A stretch of 10,876 bases of DNA from Tetmemena sp. SeJ-2015 (lineage: Eukaryota > Ciliophora > Spirotrichea > Sporadotrichida > Oxytrichidae). Positions 4,032 to 10,876 of the stretch are shown here, piece after piece. Under the pieces are notes generated by a model, which saw only the letters and a list, made by a program, of their open reading frames with translations, searched no databases and was not told where the DNA came from. The DNA lies in assembly GCA_027382625.1 (NCBI GenBank), contig JAJKFJ010014826.1, positions 1 through 10,876 on the forward strand, given 5' to 3'. Each line of letters starts with the position of its first letter. Position 1 is the stretch's first letter. Position numbers and translations under genes: made by a program.

Positions 4032-6716
4032 ATGAATGACTAGAGAAGAGATATCAATTTTCCATCACTAATTTCTCCCATCGAATCTAGTGATAGCTTC
4101 GAAAGCTTCCTGTACAAAGAGCTCATGAAATATAAATTCTTAATTATCTTGTTTCTGAGAAAGATCTAGCCCAAAAACGCGATAGAGAAAAGAATCATAT
4201 TATAATTTTCTTTACTTTATATTCAATATTTATTGCTAACATTCAATCATAAAGCTAAATTGAAGGATATTTTTCATGAAATTAAAGATATCTTTTGGAG
4301 ATTACGATTTGCATTATATTTCTTTACTTAATTATATCTCAATAATTAATAACTTATAGAAAATTAAATCTACCCTTGTGATGAGGCTACATCCTACAAA
4401 TCTTTCTTAGGTAAGATAGTTTCATATCGATAAAAAAAAACAAACCTTCTTATTTTTGAAATGGATTAAGCTTTTGTGACACTTAATTACATTCTTAAGC
4501 ATAATCAGGAAAGCATAATTCGTTTTTAGATATACTATACATATTTCTTTATCGTTTTACTTATTAAGTATTTCTTGTACATTTATCTAGAAATGACTGT
4601 ATTATTTAGATCTTAGATAACGAGGACTCAGAAGAAGTAAAATGCTCTCACAAATAAGATTAAAAACTACTAGATTAATTAACTCAACTTGAGAGCGCTA
4701 ATACAGATTCCTTGTAAGATTAAAATAATAGAAAAGGTTCAGGGATTACAGATTATTCAAAGCAGCATCCTGCGGAAAATGGTTTTTATTTTAAATCAGG
4801 AATTTATTCGTATTGATCAAAATGCTGAATAGTAAAATAGGTCATCTGATTTTGATTTCTAAAAAAACTTTCTTATTAGAAAACTGGAAGTTATAATTGA
4901 TTAACTTTGACTATCTCTCAACAAGTTTTCCCAAAAAGACCTATTGCTCATAGATAAAATTTTTGAAGATTTGTCAAATAAATTGGCACATTTTTCCAGT
5001 TTACTGTTTTTAGCAGAAGAGAAACTTTTCCAGAGTGATTAAGATTAATACTATGATTTCGAAATAAACCTGATAGAGATTTCTTTGCCTCAAGTTAAAC
5101 CAACTTAATTTAACAAAGCAGATAAACTTGCCAAAATGCTTAGTGTGTTACCTTTGGAGCATAGTTAGAATTTAGAAAGAATAATTCAAAATAGTATTCT
5201 TAAGTCCTTTGAGATTCTCAGTAAAGAGCCAATTAAAGATGCCATTTAAAGATGTAAGTTCAAACAATTGCATTGAAATATTTTCATGTTCTTGATCATG
5301 ATTTTAAAATATAGCTACTCAAACAAAGCCTATCGAACACATTTCGTAAATAAGTGTGAACTTGCCTAATCTTAATGATTCCTCGAGACTTACTAATTAA
5401 GAGATATGTGAAAGGATTGACTAAACTGGAACTATTCTAAACTAGAACTCTGGGCTTGTTAAATAAGCGGATAATAAAGTCTAATCTTAGATCTCTAATC
5501 AAAAGCAAATTTAAAATAAATTTAACAATACCAGTAAAGTATCATCCTCATAAGTAAGTGAAGAGGAAAAATAAGACTACATCAATTTCAAATCCATTCA
5601 ATAAAGAGAAAAAGAAGAAGAATCAGATTATTGCCAAAAGCTAGTGAACAATAAAAGTAACTAAATCAGATATTCTGTAGCTTCCAGGTTCTTTTTAGGA
5701 AGTGCAGATAGCTAATCTAATGATGATCAAGATCTAGACTAAGAAGAGGTAAGAAACTTTTTTTTAAAAAAATATAACCAACCTATAGAATAACTCAACA
5801 TTTGACTTACAATAAAAGTTTTCAAATAACTAAGTAACCAAGAAATCGAACTTACTAGAATAAACTAAAAGACCAACTGAGAGAATCCATACATTTAGAG
5901 CTCTTATAAATCGCATGGATGATGATACGTCATAGAAAAATTAATTAAATTAAAAATCAGCATTTACTAAACAACCTTCAAGTTCGAAGTTTTCAAGGAT
6001 TAACTCTCCTCTTAAAAATCATCAAAATGTCTTCTAAGAAAATAAGAAGAGCAATATATTTGACAAAGAATCTCAAAATATCATGAAAAAATGGATTTTA
6101 CAAAAATAAAGAGATTAAGGATAAGAATAAAAGGAAATTACATTCTAGCTTATTTATAAAGAAACTTATGGATTTAGCGCTTAGAAATTTCATGAGTATT
6201 GTGATGGAAAAGGTCCTACAGTTTGCGTTATCCGAAACTAGTTCTCTAAAATTTAATTTTATTTAAGTATGAGAGAATATTTGGAGGCTATACTTCTAAA
6301 TAATACATTAAATTTTTTTAAAACAATTCTAAGAGTTGGTAATCACCCAAAAAAGGTGAATACGTTAAAGACTTAGATGCTTTTGTATTCTCTCTGACCT
6401 ACTAAACAAAACATAGACTTTACAAAAATCATAAGTAGGCAGTCTACCATTCAGAAAAAAGCCATATTAGATTTGGTTATGACATAGTCCTTGATCAAGA
6501 TCCTTCTACTAGCCTATTAAATGGATGCAATCTGGGCTATTGCTAAACTTAACATTCGCTTAAATATAATATTTTCTATTTAAAGATCAATAATTTTACA
6601 AACCTCCAGATTCAATTTCATAAGACTAATTTCAGAAAAAGAATTATCTTGGTGGCAGCTATAACTTTTAGGTTGAAGAAATAGAGGTATATCAAGTTAA
6701 AACTAAAGAAATTTGA
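4032..6716 (+). CDS. TLDc-domain protein, germline copy interrupted by introns and IESs
   Basis: After removal of two introns and at least five IESs this reads as one protein of about 650 residues. N-terminal part: INFPSLISPIESSDSFESFL, then a Cys/His cluster (YPCDEATSYKSFFCDTQLHS, QAQSGKHNSFL) that recalls a degenerate B-box. Middle: low-complexity, Q/N/S/E-rich, probably disordered. C-terminal TLDc domain: LIYKETYGFSAQKFHEYCDG, KGPTVCVIRN, FGGYTSKQY, DAFVFSLT, RFGYDIVLD, NLGYCYKPPD, YLGGSYNFQVEEIEVYQV. These match the GFSAxxFHxxCDxKGPTxxVI, FGGYTSxxW, FxFSL, FGxxDxxI and EIEVF motifs of the family. TLDc proteins are linked to oxidative-stress defence and V-ATPase regulation in other eukaryotes; the role here is unknown. 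Start ATG 4032 follows an in-frame TGA; a later start is possible. Stop TGA 6714-6716. The N-terminal 4132-4369 part is unresolved. Confidence 0.9.
4132..4369. other. Probable IES in the N-terminal part of the TLDc gene
   Basis: Very AT-rich, flanked by GC-richer coding sequence (SDSFESFLYKELM before, YPCDEATSYKSF after). The frame happens to stay open across it, giving an unlikely hydrophobic stretch (IILQFSLLYIQYLLLTF). The part around 4150-4190 is less AT-rich and could be coding. I found no phase-matched pointer longer than three bases, so edges are approximate. Confidence 0.45.
4409..4470. other. IES a of the TLDc gene (pointer CTT)
   Basis: CTT at 4406-4408 and 4471-4473. Removing 65 bases moves the frame from 0 to 2 and joins YKSF to FCDTQLHS. 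The span starts GGTAAG and ends ATTAAG, so a GT-AG intron was considered; splicing it would give a frame that does not continue into the next coding segment. Confidence 0.6.
4533..4612. other. IES b of the TLDc gene (pointer TTAGATA)
   Basis: The seven-base word TTAGATA occurs at 4526-4532 and 4613-4619 with different flanks. Removing 87 bases keeps the frame and joins GKHNSFLD to NEDSEEVKCSHKQDQK, replacing an AT-rich hydrophobic read-through. Confidence 0.8.
4788..4925. other. IES c of the TLDc gene (pointer TTTT)
   Basis: TTTT at 4784-4787 and 4926-4929. Removing 142 bases shifts frame 2 to frame 0 and joins HPAENGF to SQKDLLLIDKIFEDLSNK. It also removes the two TGA triplets that would end either frame here (4824 region and 4908-4910). 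Confidence 0.75.
5254..5314 (+). other. Intron 1 of the TLDc gene (61 bases)
   Basis: Starts GTAAGT and ends ATATAG. It contains in-frame TGA triplets. Splicing joins AGA-T with CT-ACT (DAIQR-STQTKPIEHIS) and the new frame stays open for 430 bases. Confidence 0.85.
5749..5788 (+). other. Intron 2 of the TLDc gene (40 bases)
   Basis: Starts GTAAGA, has long T and A runs, ends CTATAG. Phase 0: GAA-GAG before, AAT-AAC after (DQEE-NNSTFDLQQKF). Without splicing the frame meets TGA at about 5801. Confidence 0.82.
6260..6278. other. IES d of the TLDc gene (pointer ATTT)
   Basis: ATTT at 6256-6259 and 6279-6282. Removing 23 bases joins VIRNQFSKIQ to FGGYTSKQY, exactly the contact between the KGPTxxVI strand and FGGYTS motif of TLDc domains. 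No GT-AG borders. Confidence 0.85.
6546..6596. other. IES e of the TLDc gene (pointer TA)
   Basis: TA at 6544-6545 and 6597-6598. Removing 53 very AT-rich bases joins NLGYC to YKPPDSISQ, restoring the LGxxYxxP step of the TLDc domain and bringing the C-terminal EEIEVYQV into frame. Confidence 0.75.
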
Positions 6717-7362
6717 GTTTATTTTTTTATTCATAATAATTCATTTTTTCTCTTATAGTGATAAATTTATCAGATAAAATCAGAAAATGGAAAATTGTTT
6801 GTTTTTAATCTGTAAATAATTTTTTAAGGTCTTTATATTTAGGGAAATTTATTGTTCAAAATAAGATCCTAAATCAAAAGCTTTATTCATATTTTTATAG
6901 GTTTATTTTAATTTCATATATTTAAAATTAATTTTATTTTATTTAAATTATAATAATCTATTCATATAAATTTATGGTATTTTATGCCTATAAGTATAAT
7001 GGTTTGAAATTGTGTTGCTTTAAATCTTTGAAATGTAAATTAATTTAATATAAATATCATTTGCATTTGCTTAAAAGTTATACAAATTAATTTATAGAAG
7101 CTTAATTTTGCGAAATGTGCTTAAATAATTAGAAATGATGATTGTTGTAATAATAAGATAGAAGAAGGTATTTTCCATTTTCAAAAAAATTGTGGTTTAA
7201 TTGCACATCTTCTTGCAAGCGATTATGATGGTTTTAGAAATGCTAAATTAAAATTTTCTAAATTTACTCTCGAGAATATATAAATTATACCTAGCAAATC
7301 ATCTTACAATTATTTGTGCTACTCTATTCCATAATAAATCTTCTTTTTTATTAATTTTCTGA
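6717..7362. other. AT-rich stretch with one candidate coding island
   Basis: Downstream of the TLDc stop, mostly A/T. On the plus strand, frame 0 is open from before 7149 to TGA 7383-7385 and includes EEGIFHFQKNCGLIAHLLAS, DYDGFRNAKLKFSKFTLEN, which is protein-like and lies in a locally GC-richer patch (7198-7240). I do not recognise it. It may be a block of another gene, or chance. Confidence 0.35.
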
Positions 7363-7941
7363 CTTCCTCTTTAATATTAAATTGAAAGCAACGATAGCTA
7401 CTTTCCTTGCTTTAAAAGAAAAGTTATATTGATAATCAAAGCGCAAATAGATAAATCTTTTACCTCTTAATTTTTGCGAATAATATATCTTGGCCTTGAA
7501 AATTTAAAGGAAGTTTTCGACATGCGGATTTTCATATTATTAAAACTACTCTTTTCAAGGATGTTTCTTAAGAAGAGATTGCTTAATTTGCATAGATTTA
7601 TTTTTTTATAACAAAATATTCCAAAACCTTTCAGTAGATTACACATTCTATTTCATTATTCAAAACTTATTATAGATGTTAATTTATTTGATAAACTAAT
7701 AAATCATAGATAAATTAAAATGCTTAGATATGTGACAGCTGTAGACAAAGAATTAGATTATAACTTTATATAAAGTATAAAATTTTAAGAATTTAAAACC
7801 TTATAATTTGCTTTGGGGAACTAGTTCAGAGAAATGATAGATGCAAGTATTGCAAGAGAAAATGTTTATGAAAAATAAGTTATTTTCGCCGTAAGCAATA
7901 AATTTCAATTCTTAATAATAGCTGATATTAAACTTAATTGA
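7363..7941 (+). CDS. Long TGA-free frame, unidentified
   Basis: About 190 codons between two in-frame TGAs if TAA and TAG are Q. The first half is hydrophobic and basic with the composition expected of AT-rich DNA. The second half is more like protein (MLRYVTAVDKELDYNFIQ, ALGNQFREMIDASIAREN). I recognise no domain. With TGA as the only stop and few G bases, a run of this length has a chance of a few percent per site, so it may be nothing; it is listed because a second such frame follows directly. Confidence 0.25.
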
Positions 7942-8525
7942 AGATAAAAAAGGCTGCTTATAAGGGAGTGATCGAAATATTTAAACTGCAGCTCATTAAA
8001 ATCATCTATTTATAGATATAAAAAATCTTCAATTATTAATAATTTATAGCTATAATTTATATTAATTCTAGAATAATGGCACTCATAACTTTGAAGATAT
8101 ATCTCAATTTAAGAAGGCAGCTATAATTCATAAAATCATTCTCAAATTATATAAAAGAGGTAGCTAAGACCCTCTACTTATAACTATATAAGCACATTTT
8201 ATCTTCTTTTTTATAAAGTGCGCTAATGCATAATTTAAAGAGCAAAACTAAGTAAGCTAAAATTTTATACTCAGATTAACTCTAAATATTAAAGGGAAAT
8301 TAATAAAACTCATAATCATTTTAAGGTTTGAATTAAACCAGATTTCATGAGTTTCAGATTATAAGTGTATCTTATATTTTAATTGTGACAATTCAATTAG
8401 ATAAAGGATAAAGTTATAAGAAATTTTTATCCTTCCAATTGTTTGCACTGCATTCAGCTCATAAGTATAAACGATAAAAAGATCATTGTGGAGAAATTAA
8501 AAGTATGTAAAATTTTGGGCTCTGA
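7926..8525 (+). CDS. Second long TGA-free frame, unidentified
   Basis: About 199 codons, overlapping the end of the previous frame by 16 bases, in another phase. It begins KAAYKGVIEIFKLQLIKII and includes KEVAKTLYLQLYKHILSSFL. No recognised motif. Over 8388-8569 a different plus-strand frame is also open and looks at least as protein-like (NCLHCIQLISINDKKIIVEK), which weakens the case for this one. Confidence 0.22.
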
Positions 8526-9274
8526 AGCGCAAATGAAACTATTTAATACGAAACTATTTATTAATTGATTGGTTATCGAATAAATAGCAGATCAAGGTTG
8601 AAGAATATTTTTAACTTCTTCAGAGTATCAACTTCATAAATTTTTAGACCTTCATATAATTTTAATCAATTCTTATTTATATTACCAGCTGTTCAAGTCC
8701 TTATGAAAAAATAATATAACTATATCTTTATCGTTTAAAAATAAATTAATTTGCTCAGCGATCATTTTATTATAGTTTCTTATCAAGGAGAAATTCTAAA
8801 TTTGACTCCTTAACCAGCTTTCAAAATCCTTGAAATTTTTTGAAAATTCTTTTTATTTTTAGGCAGCAAATATTTTATCATTAAGTGCTTTTTTTAATTT
8901 GCCAACTGCCGATTTAGATTTTTGTAATTAGATGTCTTTTTTAATTTGTCTGATCATTTTGCCAAAATTTGCCTACAATGGTAATTTTATTTTAGCCTAA
9001 AATGATTAATTTAATCTAAAAATTAAACTCTCATCATTTTTCCATTTAAAGGGAAATTTTAAATTCTTCTTGTATTTTATATTTTCTTTTTTTAAAAATG
9101 GATATGTCTAAATTATTTTTTTATTATAGAAAGTTACTAAGTGGATCTTCAATCATACTATACTATCAGAAGAGTTAAATATATATAAATTTATGAAATA
9201 CATTTAATGCTCGTATAGATTTTTTTAAGTTTTAAATATCTCAATTATTATTTAAATTGAAGAGTTATTTAGCT

Positions 9275-9319
9275 CCTCAAAATAAGAAGTAAAAGTTTTC
9301 ACACCTTAATTTTTTGAGG
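9275..9319. repeat. Inverted repeat CCTCAAAA / TTTTGAGG
   Basis: Eight-base arms at 9275-9282 and 9312-9319 with a 29-base loop. Role unknown. Confidence 0.4.
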
Positions 9320-9363
9320 TTTTATAGGAAGCTCTTCTTAGCTCTCAAGTCTTAATTAAATCA

Positions 9364-9385
9364 TATCCGTATTTGAATCCGGATA
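9364..9385. repeat. Hairpin TATCCG / CGGATA
   Basis: Six-base perfect stem with a ten-base loop, locally GC-richer than its surroundings. Role unknown. Confidence 0.35.
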
Positions 9386-10141
9386 ATATTGATGTTAATT
9401 TTCTTATAATAGATTATTAATGAAAATTATAAACAGTGCTTGTATTTTTGCGATAGCTAAAATCATTTCCTTAAATTTGCATTTTTCTAAAGTTGATCAA
9501 GAGATTACTTCTTTTTGAAGAATCTACATTCCACTGCAAAGTATTAACATACTCTATCTCATTATGTTGAGATACTACTCAATTAATTTAATGAGCTTAT
9601 AACTCTAAGCTTCCACATAAAATTTGAAGATTTTAACCTTTGCTTTAATTATCATAAGTTGGGATAAAATATTATTCCCCTATAATTATTATATTAGCAG
9701 TTTAAGCAATTTTATTTTTCTAAATCTTAAAACTGGCTTAGAGTGAAACAAAATTATGAAAATTAATAACATTAATTTATTTATATTGTTACTGCTGCTA
9801 TAATTAAAGCCCGAAAACTCAAAATTTGTAAGAATGATTTAATTTTTAAATTTCATGGGTGAATTTAAAACTTTTCAAATCTTTATTTTAAAGATATTAA
9901 AAAATAAAAGATCTCCAGCAAAATTAAATTATAAGCTGTTGATATTTTGTTCTATTAGAGAAAAAAATAACTCATTTAAATGGTTAAGCATGTTTTTGAG
10001 TTTAATGTGAAGTAGGTTTCTTTTGGCATCAATAGGATTTTTTGAAAAACATAATTTGAAGGATTACACTTGAATACGCATATATTAAAAAGTTTGAGAA
10101 AACCTTAAATTAATAAGCATTACTTTATGCTAATTATCTAA

Positions 10142-10489
10142 CTTTTTAAATTATTAAATGAAAATAGCAAGGTGTCTTTTTATGGATCGGTATATGCAAA
10201 GGTTTTGAGTTCACGATCTCCCCCCCGCCCTTCAAGCATATATGAATTAGGGAACTCTCTAGTCAACCCATTAGACAATACCAAACTATCTCCTTTCAAG
10301 TCTCAGCACTTTAAAATCGTTCAAAAATCAAAGTTTATTATCACACTAGGAAAAAATGCAGAATTTTATAAAAGTTTTGTTTAAGTTCAGTTAAGTCAGT
10401 TGTTTAACTTAAATTAGGTATTCTCGACCAATTTAAATTTTTCTCTTATTTTCAACTATTTTAGTTATAGTTAAAATGATATTTAATGA
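10142..10489 (+). CDS. Unidentified coding fragment, possible MDS
   Basis: A GC-richer island in AT-rich DNA. The plus strand reads NENSKVSFYGSVYAKVLSS, RSPPRPSSIYELGNSLVNP, LDNTKLSPFKSQHFKIVQ. With TAA/TAG as Q the frame continues to TGA 10487-10489, but the sequence turns AT-rich after about 10340, so the true block is probably about 10150-10340. The Ser/Pro-rich part looks disordered. KVSFYGSV resembles the last strand of an ABC nucleotide-binding domain (LLxxGKVxFxG) and could in principle follow LCLLDN of the 799-885 fragment, but the only shared word is AAT. I do not recognise the protein. Confidence 0.4.
10380..10413. repeat. Inverted repeat TTTAAGTT / AACTTAAA
   Basis: Eight-base perfect arms at 10380-10387 and 10406-10413 with an 18-base loop, just 3' of the 10142 fragment. 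It may be a border element of that fragment or chance in AT-rich DNA. Confidence 0.35.
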
Positions 10490-10721
10490 TTTTTAGAGCA
10501 ATTACTTGTTTACTCAGTACAATGATTTGTGTACTCGCTCAAGTGTAATTCGCGAGCACCTTATCTCATTTTCTTACTTTAAATATATTTCAATCGTAAA
10601 AATTTAAAAATTAAACATCATAATTAATATTTAGACCACTCTTATATATCATAGCATTGTCTAAGTATTCAAAACTGACTTGGATGAGATTAAGTGAATA
10701 GAGGAGCCTTATCATTTGAGT

Positions 10722-10876
10722 AATAACTGGGTGATTATTCTAATATATGCTATTGTAAGAATCAGGGGTGAAGTCAAAATTGGAGAAATAAATAAATACA
10801 GAGACAGTGAAAGTCTTCTCCTATATGCAGGATAAATATAGACCCGTGCCAGAATAATTGGACTCAGATCGACAGA
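10722..10876 (-). CDS. ABCC transporter block R: NBD1 Q-loop
   Basis: From the window edge the minus strand reads SGTGLYLSCIQEKTFTVSV, FIYFSNFDFTPDSYNSIYQN, NHPVI. It is joined by the pointer CAGTTATT (10722-10729 to 2812-2819) to EELEQKYEELESDFK and the NBD1 signature. ABCC NBD1 has GxIAYxxQxxFxxxxTIxxNIxFxxxxxxxxYxxVIxxCxLxxDF at this point; SCIQEKTFTVSV is the Q-loop and the YNSIYQNNHPVIEEL spacing fits. Walker A must lie beyond the right edge. The frame stays open left of 10722 to about 10615 (QMIRLLYSLNLIQVSFEYLD), which by the pointer should be IES or another block. Confidence 0.72.

Larger units (their letters stand above)
8570..10141. other. AT-rich stretch without recognisable genes
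   Basis: No coding frame stands out. Long T and A runs, with a TTTTAATTTG-like word repeated loosely around 8880-8950, and two small inverted repeats (9275-9319, 9364-9385). This is the bulk of the DNA that separates the TLDc gene from the right-edge transporter block. Confidence 0.5.

Noticed and set aside
3840..4078. Minus-strand frame whose end (LYFLWVFTPLLN) resembles the start of ABCC TMD1
   Set aside because: The resemblance overlaps the 14-base pointer in another frame; block F is firmly read in a different phase there.
4070..4210. Minus-strand open frame with GLDLSQKQDNQEF and ELFVQEAFEAITRFDG
   Set aside because: It is the antisense of the 5' part of the TLDc gene, ends at a TGA, shows no family motif and has no pointer.
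4461..4910. ATG 4461 as start of a 150-codon frame (MDQAFVTLNYILKH)
   Set aside because: The frame runs through IESs a, b and c. Removing them gives a better protein-like sequence in another frame that joins the downstream TLDc gene.
10534..10556. CTCGC / GCGAG hairpin
   Set aside because: Only five base pairs with a 13-base loop; not distinguishable from chance.
10699..10876. Plus-strand frame (EINKYRDSESLLLYAGQ) at the right edge
   Set aside because: It is antisense to the Q-loop block, which has a phase-matched pointer and better codon composition.
1..10876. Telomere repeats (C4A4/G4T4), tRNA or rRNA genes, CRISPR arrays, TBE-type transposase motifs
   Set aside because: None seen by eye on either strand.

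Overview
The window looks like germline (micronuclear) DNA of a spirotrich ciliate of the Oxytricha/Stylonychia type. Three things show this. (1) Conserved protein motifs read through TAA and TAG as glutamine and end only at TGA. (2) One gene is broken into short blocks (macronuclear-destined segments, MDSs) lying out of order and on both strands, and the blocks end in short identical 'pointer' words that rejoin them in frame. (3) The DNA between blocks is AT-rich and behaves like internal eliminated sequence (IES). The genus cannot be fixed from the sequence alone.

Main gene: a scrambled ABC transporter of the ABCC (MRP-like) type, spread from base 1 to base 10876 and running off both ends. 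Readable order: TMD1 block (about 925-1335, minus); off-window sequence; right-edge block (10722-10876, minus, NBD1 Q-loop); 2812-2963 (plus, NBD1 signature); 2971-3084 (plus, D-loop); about 3096-3315 (plus, NBD1 tail, linker and start of TMD2); 674-798 (minus); 3344-3403 (plus); 610-666 (minus); 3427-3492 (plus); 3641-3847 (minus); 450-595, 212-375 and 1-166 (all minus, end of TMD2 into NBD2); off-window NBD2 core; 2511-2783 (minus, C-terminus). Six pointers of 8-14 bases support the main joins, all in codon phase. In the middle the blocks alternate between a minus-strand cluster on the left and a plus-strand cluster near 3 kb, the odd/even inverted layout known from scrambled ciliate genes.

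Second gene: a TLDc-domain protein on the plus strand at about 4032-6716. It is not scrambled and lies entirely inside the 6.9-kb gap between two sets of transporter blocks. It has two GT-AG introns (61 and 40 bases) and at least five deduced IESs (23-142 bases) whose removal restores one reading frame.

Rest: 1340-2510 and 6717-10140 are AT-rich with no gene I can name. They hold a few long TGA-free frames and GC-richer islands (1515-1582, 1660-1743, 2390-2510, 10142-10400) that may be blocks of unknown genes. The two real genes share no visible function; they are linked only by being interleaved in the germline DNA.
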